The notes under the pieces were generated by a model. That model was not told the DNA's origin, ran no database searches, and worked only from the letters and a program-made list of their open reading frames with translations. The position numbers and the translations under genes are program-made. This document shows, piece by piece, positions 44,156-52,525 of a stretch of 64,000 nucleotides of DNA. The stretch spans positions 1 to 64,000 of the forward strand of contig JAUYSY010000039.1 of NCBI GenBank assembly GCA_030696155.1, in the 5' to 3' direction. Position 1 is the first letter of the stretch. Each line of letters begins with the position of its first letter. The stretch is from Alphaproteobacteria bacterium. GTDB taxonomy: Bacteria > Pseudomonadota > Alphaproteobacteria > JAUXUR01.

Positions 44156-45628
44156 TTATTGAACTTTAGCTTTAACTTTTCCATCTTTGAATCGAAGCAT
44201 TACATTGTCATTTTGTTTAATATTTTCAACGCTTGTAATTGTTTTGTGATCCTGGTTTTCAACGATTACAAATCCGCGGTTAAGTGTATTTTCATAAGAA
44301 AGTGTCTTTAATAAAACTGCATTTTGCTGCGTAATATTGATTTTGTCTTTCATCAATTGCGACACGTTTTTTGTCATCGCTTTTTGATAAAGATTTAAAT
44401 TTTCATGATTTTTTTGGATATTATTAACAATAGAAGAGGGTTTTAAAAATCCTGCAATTTGTTTAAACGCATTTGTTTTAAATGTTATTGTTTTTTCATA
44501 AGATTCTTTGAATGTTTTAAATAAATTTTTTGCTTCTTGTTCCATCAATTGCACCTTATGTTTAGGATGTAATATTTTGTGACTAATAGCTTGAAAAGTA
44601 TTAGTTTTTTCAGCCATTAATAAACGAACAGAATGTTGAAGTTTTTCACTATATAGATCTAATTTTTGATTTTTTTCATCAAATTTGGATAATACTTGTT
44701 TTAAATGTTTGGTGATATTGGTTAAATTTAATGTGTGAATTTGTACTTTTTTACGTGCAGAATGACTTGCCCTGAATTGTAAATGCACCAATTTTTCATA
44801 AAGCTCTTGCCTAACGGGTACTGCCATTTCAGCTGCAGCACTTGGCGTTGGTGCACGCAAATCTGAGGCGAAATCAATTAAAGTCGTATCCGTTTCATGA
44901 CCGATGGCCGAAATCAAAGGAATGCTTGAATTTGCAGCCGCACGTACTACAATTTCTTCATTAAAGGTCCAAAGATCTTCAATAGAACCACCGCCACGCG
45001 CAACAATTAATAAATCGGGTCGTAAGCCGGACGTGGTGCTTAATTGATTAAAGCCGTTGATGGCTGCTGCTATTTGATCTTTTGCGCCTTCCCCTTGCAC
45101 AAGACAGGGCCAAACTAAAACGCGGCTGGGAAAACGATCTTGAATCCGATGCAAAATATCACGAATGACAGAACCTGTTGGCGATGTAATAACACCAATA
45201 ATTAAAGGCAAAAATGGAATAGGTTTTTTACGTGCTGGATCAAATAATCCTTCAGCGAGTAGTTTTTGCTTTCTTTTTTCAAGCAAAGCAAGAAGAGCGC
45301 CCTCACCCGCAAGTTCCATCGAATCAACAATAATTTGATATTTCGACCGTCCAGGAAAAGTTGTAATTTTTCCACGACAAATAACCTCTAACCCATCTTC
45401 AGGATTAAAAGGAAATTTAAGGGCCGTACCACGCCAAGCGACCGCATCTAATATCGCGTCTTGATCTTTGAGTGTAAAATAAACATGGCCTGATGTTGCA
45501 CGTTTAAAACCCGAAATTTCACCCCGGACACGCACTAAAGAAAATTGATCTTCAACGGTTTTTTTGAGTGCAGAAGACAGTTCAGAAACAGAAAAAATAG
45601 GAAGATTATGTTCGTTTAAATATAGCAT
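44156..45628 (-). CDS. xseA: Exodeoxyribonuclease VII large subunit
   Basis: Catalytic subunit of the single-strand-specific exonuclease VII; the small subunit XseB is encoded elsewhere. The 490-residue protein has the N-terminal OB fold ([27 protein letters not shown]) and the conserved central motifs ([61 protein letters not shown]), followed by a long coiled coil. The lysine-rich C-terminal end ([12 protein letters not shown]) is normal. Confidence 0.96.
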   Translation of the reverse strand: MLYLNEHNLPIFSVSELSSALKKTVEDQFSLVRVRGEISGFKRATSGHVYFTLKDQDAILDAVAWRGTALKFPFNPEDGLEVICRGKITTFPGRSKYQIIVDSMELAGEGALLALLEKRKQKLLAEGLFDPARKKPIPFLPLIIGVITSPTGSVIRDILHRIQDRFPSRVLVWPCLVQGEGAKDQIAAAINGFNQLSTTSGLRPDLLIVARGGGSIEDLWTFNEEIVVRAAANSSIPLISAIGHETDTTLIDFASDLRAPTPSAAAEMAVPVRQELYEKLVHLQFRASHSARKKVQIHTLNLTNITKHLKQVLSKFDEKNQKLDLYSEKLQHSVRLLMAEKTNTFQAISHKILHPKHKVQLMEQEAKNLFKTFKESYEKTITFKTNAFKQIAGFLKPSSIVNNIQKNHENLNLYQKAMTKNVSQLMKDKINITQQNAVLLKTLSYENTLNRGFVIVENQDHKTITSVENIKQNDNVMLRFKDGKVKAKVQ

Positions 45629-45872
45629 CTAATTTATAATATATCCCTAGCCTAGTAAGATAGTACCAAAATAATACTACAATCAAAAGAAAAACAAATG
45701 AAATACGTATATTTTATTAAGATATGTCATAAACGCACCACAAATCTCGTGACCTCAAATTATGAGCTAATGTATCAGTGTTCTAAAAAAAAATAAAAAC
45801 TGACTATACATTAATAAAACTATTGATTTTTATACTATTTAACATTGTCTTTATGATAAATAGATTATTTTC
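45629..45872. other. Gene-free stretch between xseA and the exported modular protein
   Basis: Very AT-rich upstream region of two divergent genes. No frame or RNA gene was recognised. xseA's own promoter should lie here on the minus strand, but no good match was found; the plus-strand promoter begins at 45873. Confidence 0.4.
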
Positions 45873-45901
45873 TTGACATGACAGCAATATTGTCATATTG
45901 T
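45873..45901 (+). promoter_or_regulatory. Promoter with an operator-like palindrome
   Basis: TTGACA (45873-45878) is a consensus -35; 17 bp later TATTGT (45896-45901) is a weaker -10. The whole spacer forms an inverted repeat TGACA-gcaatat-TGTCA (45879-45895), a plausible repressor or activator site that would sit under RNA polymerase. Predicted leader about 35-40 nt; AAGGAAG (45933-45939) is a strong Shine-Dalgarno for the gene at 45945. No regulator is encoded nearby. Confidence 0.55.
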
Positions 45902-45944
45902 GACTTCATATTAAAATGTATTAATTTATTAAAAGGAAGTTAAA

Positions 45945-47615
45945 ATGAGTAACAAACTAATATTATCTACAATTTTTGGCTTGACGTTATTGTGTCAGTC
46001 TACAGATTCCTATTCTGTAAATTGGCCCGTTATTGATAGCACAAAACAATATCATGACGCAGTTATCAAAAAATTTATTGCCAATGCGAAAAATGAAAGA
46101 TCTACTTTTCAATATATAGGTCATCAATTTAAAGTTCGTGGCGGCAATAATTATGGCATCGATCAAAATTATGATTTGTTTAATCATATCGATATATTAG
46201 AAAATGCGTATTTAAGTGGTCATCACATCAAAATTAAGCCAACAGCCACGGAAAATGTATACAAAAATTTTGAAGAACGTTGTCAATATAAAATCACTGT
46301 AGACGGCCAAACTTTTATCGAAGGCTTCCGCGTTTATAATGCTGATAGCGATATTGCTCAACCACAACAACCAATCGTTGCCGATCTATTGCCAAGTGTA
46401 AGCGAATCACTTGTATCAGGCTGGTATGATAGACCTCTTGGACGCGGTGCCCCTACAAATGTTGATCATACTGATGTCAAAAAATTACTTAATACATACA
46501 AAAACCACAACATCTTGAAACATGCGTTTAACTATATAAAAGCTGCTGATCTTGCTGATATTCAAGACCCCATTCTTTTTGCTGATTATATTCAAAAACA
46601 TGGTCAAGTGTCAGCTAATGATGTTATCAACGCAATGAACGAAGATAAAGCTCTTCTTCAAAGAGTAAAAAACTTACGCGTTGTTAGTGAGGGGGATGAA
46701 GAACGAGGACTTGATTTTGGCAACCAGCTTTCATATCCAATAGAATACATGAATGACGCCATTAACTTAATCAGAAATTATCCATCTCTTTTAAACGGAA
46801 AATTACATGATGATTTAAAATCCGCCAAGGGTGGTGATGCGCATGCGCTTTTACAAGCACAATTTTACATTGCAGCCGTTCAATCTTCTCAAAATGGATA
46901 TAAACAACAATTTAGTGCTCTTATTTCTAAAATAGGCGGATTATTCCATAAAAATTTACCTAGCAAAGAAAATGCGCGAAACATTCTTAAGAAAACCTAT
47001 CTTTGTGTTGATGGTATTCTTTATACACCAGCACATAATTATGTAAAACATGGTGACGTTGTCAAAAAAATTAAACAAGAAATTGCTAATTTGCCAAACA
47101 ATATGCAGGCGCCTGGCGTTTACGAAAATATTTTTACAGATTGTTCTGGCTTGTCCATTATGGTCTTACGCAAACTCTTCCCTCATAATGACTGGATTCA
47201 AAATGAACGCGCCATGTCATGGCATTTTGCTGCCGCTTATGATTTTCTTAACAATGAAAATGCAGGCTATGAATATTGTTACATCAACGGTAATAAATTA
47301 AGAGTTGGTGGAGATTATTACAAAGATAATTGCAACATGGGCATTGCTAAAAAATTAGCTAAAATGTTAAAACCTGTGAACTATTACGCGAATCGTAAAG
47401 CAGGCGATATCCTTGTTCAACGCCATACCAATGGTAGTGAAGGACATGTGATGACGATTGTAGATCCATTTCCGAACCCACATAATTCAAACGAAGTAAT
47501 TATTGCTGAAATGACGCGATGTTCAGGCAATTATCATGGCTTAGTCTTTAGAAAAATGTGGTTCAAAGAACCAGGAAATTCTCGTCTACGTATCCTAAGA
47601 CCAATATCAAACTAA
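45945..47615 (+). CDS. Exported modular protein with shared N-terminal module and C-terminal cysteine-peptidase-like (NlpC/P60/CHAP-type) domain
   Basis: Family not named. 556 residues: signal peptide about 1-24 (LILSTIFGLTLLCQSTDSYS), then VNWPVI and an N-terminal module (30-137) that aligns without gaps with residues 30-137 of the 47817 protein (K-x-YHD-x-VI-x-KFIANAKN, FQYIGH-x-FK-x-RGG, VDG...GF-x-VYNA). A helical middle of unknown fold (about 140-380) follows. The C-terminal part has Cys400 in FTDCSGLSIMVLRK and His501 in EGHVMTIVDP after a K-A-G-DIL stretch, the order and spacing of NlpC/P60 or CHAP amidases. A wall hydrolase or secreted effector peptidase/deamidase is possible. Confidence 0.75.
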   Translation: MSNKLILSTIFGLTLLCQSTDSYSVNWPVIDSTKQYHDAVIKKFIANAKNERSTFQYIGHQFKVRGGNNYGIDQNYDLFNHIDILENAYLSGHHIKIKPTATENVYKNFEERCQYKITVDGQTFIEGFRVYNADSDIAQPQQPIVADLLPSVSESLVSGWYDRPLGRGAPTNVDHTDVKKLLNTYKNHNILKHAFNYIKAADLADIQDPILFADYIQKHGQVSANDVINAMNEDKALLQRVKNLRVVSEGDEERGLDFGNQLSYPIEYMNDAINLIRNYPSLLNGKLHDDLKSAKGGDAHALLQAQFYIAAVQSSQNGYKQQFSALISKIGGLFHKNLPSKENARNILKKTYLCVDGILYTPAHNYVKHGDVVKKIKQEIANLPNNMQAPGVYENIFTDCSGLSIMVLRKLFPHNDWIQNERAMSWHFAAAYDFLNNENAGYEYCYINGNKLRVGGDYYKDNCNMGIAKKLAKMLKPVNYYANRKAGDILVQRHTNGSEGHVMTIVDPFPNPHNSNEVIIAEMTRCSGNYHGLVFRKMWFKEPGNSRLRILRPISN

Positions 47616-47665
47616 TAATTTAAATAAATATGATGGGCTTCAATAGCCCTTCATACATGATAATG

Positions 47666-47703
47666 AAAAATCCTTTTTGACTTAAGTGTTGAAAAGGATT
47701 TTT
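47666..47703 (+). terminator. Rho-independent terminator of the modular protein gene
   Basis: Twelve-base stem AAAAATCCTTTT (47666-47677) and AAAAGGATTTTT (47692-47703) with a 14-base loop; the 3' arm itself ends in a T-run. It lies 50 bp after the stop codon at 47615. A smaller hairpin GGGCT-tcaat-AGCCC precedes it at about 47636-47650. Confidence 0.7.
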
Positions 47704-47746
47704 TATTAACTTTAAATCAATAAATATAATTTTTATTGTAAATATA

Positions 47747-47775
47747 TTGACATTTATTAAAAATAAATATAAAAT
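47747..47775 (+). promoter_or_regulatory. Near-consensus sigma70 promoter of the second exported kinase-like gene
   Basis: TTGACA (47747-47752), a 17-bp spacer and TAAAAT (47770-47775) match consensus at 6 and 5 of 6 positions. The leader to ATG 47817 is about 35 nt; AGGAA at 47806-47810 is the Shine-Dalgarno. The -35 box and spacer length are the same as at 24686 and 45873. Confidence 0.65.
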
Positions 47776-47816
47776 TACTTTATTATTAATTTAAATATAA
47801 AATATAGGAATTTAAA

Positions 47817-49388
47817 ATGCGTAAAAAAATATTGCTATCTGCTGTTTTGAGTTTGACGTTATTGTGTCAATCTACTAATTCTTTTGCTTGGGAATGGCCA
47901 GTTGTTGATAGCACAAAGCCATATCACGATAAAGTTATTCAAAAATTTATTGCCAATGCAAAAAATCAACGAACTGATTTCCAATATATTGGACATTTAT
48001 TTAAAATTCGTGGTGGTACTTATGATTATGTAAGTAAAAATAATGAGTTATATCTTAAAGCAGACATATTAAACAATGCTTTTCAAAATGGTAAACGCAT
48101 CCAAATTAAACCTACAAGCTCAGAAGAAGTTTACTCTAATTTTAAGAAAAATTGTTTATATAAAATTATTGTAGACGGCAACATTATTGTCAGTGGTTTT
48201 GTTGTTTATAATGCTGAAAATGATATTGTTCAACCTCCGCAAGTAAATCATAATAATAATGCTCATAATATTGTTCCCCAAAACAACAATAATAACAATG
48301 CAGCACCGCAACAATCTCCACGCGTAAATCAAAACGTTAATATTGCAAATATACCAAATCCTTTTGAGAGGATGAATCCTGAGAGTGTACTTAAAATTAA
48401 AAACATTGTTCAAGGATTTCAACAAGCGGGACAATTAAGTGCAGCAACTAACATTGTTAAAATTGAAAAAGGAAGAGGCGCTGAAGCTAAGCAACTAATC
48501 TATGCAACGGATGGTCAACAAAAATTAGTTATAAAAGTTATGAACTCCAGAGGATCTTTTGAAGCTGCAAAAAAAGGAAAAACTGATGAGTTAAACTTTA
48601 TTAACAACCTTAATCAAATGGCTTCAAATAATAACCTTGTTATTCCAAAAATAATTGTAGGACAAGAATTGATTCAAGTCGGAAATGATTATGCCGAGCT
48701 TCAAATATTGGCTAAAGGAAAACCCATCGGAACAATAGATATTCACGATATGAGCGATAATGATGTAAAGGCAATGTTTAAAGCTATAGGAACACAAATG
48801 GGTAATCTTGATCGTTTGCTTATAGCAAATCATATGCCCTTGTTGGAGCATCCTGATGGACATCCTCACAATTTCTTTTATGATAAAGGAACAAAAGAAT
48901 TTTCATGGATTGATGTTGCTGGTGTATCGCATCCTAACAATGACCAAGCTGCTCAAATGGGAGATGGTTCTCTTTTTTCTCAAAAAGTTATAGATAGGCT
49001 TATAAATCGTGTCTTTATTCCTAATGGCGAAGGTCTTGATTGGGTAAGCAACAAAGATGTTTTTATTTCTGAATATGACCAAGATTACTACACTGATTTA
49101 TTTAATCACATAACTCTACAAAAAATCTCGACTATAAAAAAAGAAATAAGAAATGGTAGTACAGAGCCTAAAGATATTATTGAATCTATTTTAAAATTAA
49201 TCCCAAAATTTTCACTTGCTGTTAAAAGTTTGGGTGAAGGGTACGTCCTTTCTTATCCTGAAGGTAAAAATTACTATAATAAGAACGTAAAATATGGTCA
49301 ATTATACAATTATCTTCAAAATGCTAATGAGTTTCGAAAAATGATTGGTAAACCTGAAAAACCGATTTTTGATTTATTAGTTCGTTAA
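47817..49388 (+). CDS. Exported modular protein with shared N-terminal module and phosphotransferase-like domain
   Basis: Family not named; predicted secreted kinase-like protein. 523 residues: signal peptide about 1-24 (ILLSAVLSLTLLCQSTNSFA), EWPVV, the N-terminal module (30-137) shared with the 45945 protein, an Asn/Gln-rich linker (140-180) and a kinase-like domain from about 190. Candidate ATP-lysine K240 in KLVIKV (like VAIK), E258 in the next helix (DELNFINNL), hinge-like ELQILAKG, catalytic loop H345-P-D347-G-H349-P-H-N352 (H-x-D-x-H-x-x-N, as in APH-type kinases) and Asp366 in FSWID. All residues expected for catalysis are present. Homologous over the domain to the 24749 protein. Confidence 0.78.
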   Translation: MRKKILLSAVLSLTLLCQSTNSFAWEWPVVDSTKPYHDKVIQKFIANAKNQRTDFQYIGHLFKIRGGTYDYVSKNNELYLKADILNNAFQNGKRIQIKPTSSEEVYSNFKKNCLYKIIVDGNIIVSGFVVYNAENDIVQPPQVNHNNNAHNIVPQNNNNNNAAPQQSPRVNQNVNIANIPNPFERMNPESVLKIKNIVQGFQQAGQLSAATNIVKIEKGRGAEAKQLIYATDGQQKLVIKVMNSRGSFEAAKKGKTDELNFINNLNQMASNNNLVIPKIIVGQELIQVGNDYAELQILAKGKPIGTIDIHDMSDNDVKAMFKAIGTQMGNLDRLLIANHMPLLEHPDGHPHNFFYDKGTKEFSWIDVAGVSHPNNDQAAQMGDGSLFSQKVIDRLINRVFIPNGEGLDWVSNKDVFISEYDQDYYTDLFNHITLQKISTIKKEIRNGSTEPKDIIESILKLIPKFSLAVKSLGEGYVLSYPEGKNYYNKNVKYGQLYNYLQNANEFRKMIGKPEKPIFDLLVR

Positions 49389-49423
49389 GCTTAATACTTA
49401 ATTTTAAAATGACTTAACAAAAC

Positions 49424-49452
49424 AGGAGTCCTTTTTTTATAAACGGACTCCT
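49424..49452. terminator. Bidirectional terminator-like hairpin
   Basis: Eight-base stem AGGAGTCC (49424-49431) and GGACTCCT (49445-49452) with a T-rich 13-base loop, between the convergent kinase-like gene (plus) and pbpC (minus). Flanking A- and T-rich runs fit termination in either direction, weaker on the plus strand. Confidence 0.5.
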
Positions 49453-49457
49453 AAACT

Positions 49458-51494
49458 TTACTGATTCCAACGGATTTCAATAGTAACAGAATTATAATCA
49501 CCATTTTTATCTTGCAATGTTAAAGTATAAAAACCTTCATCTTTAGGCAAAAATGTTAATTTTTTTTGAAACACATCGATATGTTCCAATGAATTATTAA
49601 CGTATAAACGGTACGGTTTTTGACCTCCCTTAAAACGAATAGGCACTATATCGCCTTTCCTAATCATCAACAAAGAATCTTTCTGTGGAAAACTCATTTC
49701 AAATTTTGTTGCAATTACTTCTTTTTTAGAGACAAGCACGTGCTGTTTTAAAAGGGGTTTCAATTTAAAAGAATTTGGTATTTCATTGATTGAAACGTTT
49801 GATGAATGATTGTTAGATTTTGGCAATATATCAAAGACTTGCCTTAATATGGGCACAGCCAATTCAAAGCCTGTTTTTTCATTCAATGACCCTTCTTTAG
49901 GCATTCCTACCCAAACACCAATTGTATATTGATCATTAAAAGCAAGGGCGAGGGCATCACGATATCCATAAGATGTCCCTGTTTTGAGCGCAATTTTTTG
50001 ATTATTTAGAAAAGAAAAAGGATTTTTTTCTAAAATTTCTTTGACCTTGATAGCTGAACTTGGATAAAGCAAAAATTTAGGCGCAGCGACTGTTTGGTTT
50101 TGCACATAATGAATATCAAAAGCTTGACCTTCTGTTGCAAAGGTACTGAAAATTTTAACAAGATCAACAAGCTTTAAACCAACACCACCCAAGGCCATTG
50201 AAAGATTGGGCTTAACATCTTTACTTTGAAATTCAGGATTAATGCCAATGGACTTTAAAGCTGCATAAAAACGAATGGGGCCCAATAAATTGAGAAGCTC
50301 CACAGACGGTATATTAAGCGATAATTGCAATGTTTCACTTGCCGACATAATCCCGTGATAGGCTCGATCAAAGTTATGAGGTGCATAGGCGCCAAAATGC
50401 TTTCGTTCATCACGGAATAATGTTTCTGGTTCAATAAGGCCCTCATCAAAGGCTAACCCGAAAATAAGCGGTTTCAACGTTGATCCAGGAGACCGTATCG
50501 CTTGGCAGAAATCATTTTGACCTAATCGATCCTTATTAAAAAAATCTGTCGATCCAACATAAGCCACAATTTCATTTTTTTGATGATTATGGATAATGGC
50601 ACATGCATTTGCAATTTTAGGAATGTTTTGAGACGTTTCTTTCAAAAGATGAATTAACTTTTCTTGAATTTGTTTATTTAAAGTTGTTTTAATTATTTTT
50701 GTTTCATCATGCAAACTATACGCTAAATGTGGTATTAAATTAGGGAAAATATGGCGTTTGGACGGTATTTTATCTTGAATGGCTGCTAAATATGTTTTTT
50801 CATCCAAAAATTTTTTCTGATGGAAAGCAGCAAGCGTTTGATTTCTTTTTTGTAAAGCTTGATTAGGATATCGATCAGGCCTTAAACGCGTAGGGGATTG
50901 TGGAATGGATATAAGCAATGCAATTTCTGACATTAATAAACGATCAGGTTCTTTTTTAAAATAAGCAAGACTCGCTGTACGCACACCTTCTAAATTACCA
51001 CCAAAGGGAACAAGATTCACATAAAATTTTAGAATTTCTTTTTTTGAGCAATGATATTCAAGTTGAAAGGACCTAAAAACTTCAATAAGTTTTGATGGAT
51101 ATGTTCTGGGGCGGGGCTCAAGCAATCGTGCAGTCTGCATCGTTAAAGTTGAAGCACCTGAAAAAATTTTACCTTTTGTGATATTTTGAAAAATTGCACG
51201 TATTATTGCTTTAAAATCAACACCATAATGCGTATAAAAATTTTTATCTTCTTTTTCGATGAGGTATTTTAAATAGTTTGGATCAATTTTATTAATATCA
51301 ATAGGAATCCGCCATTGATCGTCATTCGTTTTAAGGCAATGAATTAATTTTCCATTTATATCTTCAAACAACAGAGAATGATCTTCAAACCGATTTAAAT
51401 TGAGCGGAAAATAGGTATCAAGAATACGAAAAATAGTAAAACTAGTGATGCTTAGGAAAATAAGAATAAGGAAGAATTTTTTTAAAAATTTCAT
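49458..51494 (-). CDS. pbpC: Penicillin-binding protein 1C
   Basis: Class A bifunctional murein synthase anchored in the inner membrane. The 678-residue protein has an N-terminal membrane segment (KKFFLILIFLSITSFTIF), a GT51 transglycosylase domain with catalytic-Glu motif EKEDKNFYTHYGVD, and a transpeptidase domain with the S-x-x-K motif SPGSTLKP, SLN (LSLNIPS) and KTG (LKTGTSYG). The C-terminal biPBP domain (GDIVPIRFKGGQKPYRLYVNN) is the mark of PbpC. Convergent with the kinase-like gene. Confidence 0.93.
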   Translation of the reverse strand: MKFLKKFFLILIFLSITSFTIFRILDTYFPLNLNRFEDHSLLFEDINGKLIHCLKTNDDQWRIPIDINKIDPNYLKYLIEKEDKNFYTHYGVDFKAIIRAIFQNITKGKIFSGASTLTMQTARLLEPRPRTYPSKLIEVFRSFQLEYHCSKKEILKFYVNLVPFGGNLEGVRTASLAYFKKEPDRLLMSEIALLISIPQSPTRLRPDRYPNQALQKRNQTLAAFHQKKFLDEKTYLAAIQDKIPSKRHIFPNLIPHLAYSLHDETKIIKTTLNKQIQEKLIHLLKETSQNIPKIANACAIIHNHQKNEIVAYVGSTDFFNKDRLGQNDFCQAIRSPGSTLKPLIFGLAFDEGLIEPETLFRDERKHFGAYAPHNFDRAYHGIMSASETLQLSLNIPSVELLNLLGPIRFYAALKSIGINPEFQSKDVKPNLSMALGGVGLKLVDLVKIFSTFATEGQAFDIHYVQNQTVAAPKFLLYPSSAIKVKEILEKNPFSFLNNQKIALKTGTSYGYRDALALAFNDQYTIGVWVGMPKEGSLNEKTGFELAVPILRQVFDILPKSNNHSSNVSINEIPNSFKLKPLLKQHVLVSKKEVIATKFEMSFPQKDSLLMIRKGDIVPIRFKGGQKPYRLYVNNSLEHIDVFQKKLTFLPKDEGFYTLTLQDKNGDYNSVTIEIRWNQ

Positions 51495-51562
51495 TATGTA
51501 TCTTTTAAAGTAGGGTTAAAACATTTCCACCTTAAAAGATTATCGACATAAAGGAAAGAAAA

Positions 51563-51582
51563 AGAGGCCTAAAAAGGCCTCT
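51563..51582 (-). terminator. Rho-independent terminator of the outer-membrane protein gene
   Basis: Read on the minus strand: AGAGGCCT-tttt-AGGCCTCT followed by TTTTCTTTC. It begins 9 bp after the stop of the gene at 51592 and lies between it and pbpC on the same strand, so pbpC needs its own promoter. Confidence 0.8.
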
Positions 51583-51591
51583 AGAACAAAA

Positions 51592-52338
51592 CTAAAGTTT
51601 TACTTTAATCCCTAAAGAAAGTGGCAACCCACCAATTTTCCCACGATTTCTTGAAAAGTCTTGTTTAAAATCAACTTTACCTGAAGATGTAGTTTTGTTT
51701 TTAATTTTCTGTCTGAGGCGTCCAGAGGATGTTTCAATCTTAGTAATAAAAGATACATTTTCGGATACAGGTACTTCAAATCCAGCGTCAACGCTCAAGC
51801 TTAAAGAATTTTTGTACTTAGCCCATAATCCACCAATAGCAACACCAATAAATGGTCTGAAATAATTATGCGCTTGGAAATAATATCGTGTTCCTAAATA
51901 AGTACCAAACACATTTACGTCTTTTGATGCAAATTTAGGGTGAATCCATGCACCATTTAAAAGATTAATACGATCATAAGTTTGTTTTTTTCCATCAATT
52001 TTAAAATAAGTAAATTTGGCTAAAATTTCCCAATTTTCCATAACACCATAAGAAGCTTCTAAAGATGGTCTAAATGATGCGTTCTTAGATCTAAGTTTAT
52101 TTGTTTGAAAAAATGATTCCTTAGTGGTGTGAAATACACCTGGAGCAGTTTGAGTCGAATGAGTATAATTACCTTTTGTGTAAATATCGTACTGTGACTT
52201 TGATTTCGTCAATGCCATACCCGCAAATCCTGAAAAAGAAAATTGCCCTTTTTGAATTGAAGCTGGCATTGTGTCGGCCGTTAATAAACTAGTTGAAAGC
52301 AAGAAACTGCCCAAAGTAGTTAGAATTGTTTTTTTCAT
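51592..52338 (-). CDS. Outer-membrane beta-barrel protein, OmpA/porin-like
   Basis: Function unknown, probably surface protein. The ATG at 52338 gives MKKTILTTLGSFLLSTSLLTA (signal peptide) with an AAGGG Shine-Dalgarno; an upstream ATG at 52377 would spoil the signal. About 248 residues with alternating strands (FSFSGFAGMALTKSK, GVMENWEILAKFTYFKID, VFGTYLGTRYYFQAHNYFRPFIGVAIGGLWAKY), characteristic of 8-strand barrels, ending GLPLSLGIKVKL with a hydrophobic/charged terminal strand. No OmpA peptidoglycan domain is present. Confidence 0.75.
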   Translation of the reverse strand: MKKTILTTLGSFLLSTSLLTADTMPASIQKGQFSFSGFAGMALTKSKSQYDIYTKGNYTHSTQTAPGVFHTTKESFFQTNKLRSKNASFRPSLEASYGVMENWEILAKFTYFKIDGKKQTYDRINLLNGAWIHPKFASKDVNVFGTYLGTRYYFQAHNYFRPFIGVAIGGLWAKYKNSLSLSVDAGFEVPVSENVSFITKIETSSGRLRQKIKNKTTSSGKVDFKQDFSRNRGKIGGLPLSLGIKVKL

Positions 52339-52489
52339 TTCAAAACCCTTAGATTGATCAAATATCACATATAACATTAATTTTAGGACAGGTCTACTTA
52401 AGAAAATTGTATCATTTTTATGTCAATAAAGCTTATATATATGAACAACAAAGGCAGTTTTTATCTTTTAAAAACAATAAGAAAGTAGA

Positions 52490-52517
52490 AAGGTGCACTT
52501 ATATCAAAATACACCTT
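52490..52517. terminator. Possible terminator after rho
   Basis: Six-base stem AAGGTG/CACCTT (52490-52495, 52512-52517) with a 16-base loop, located 8 bp after the rho stop codon. The minus-strand 3' side has only a broken T-run (TTTCTACTTTC), so termination would be weak. Confidence 0.4.
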
Positions 52518-52525
52518 TTTTTGTA

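Noticed and set aside
47651-47663. ttcatacatgataat near the terminator at 47666 as another repeat core
   Set aside because: Only the right half of the family-C core is present, without the left half or inverted ends; probably chance.
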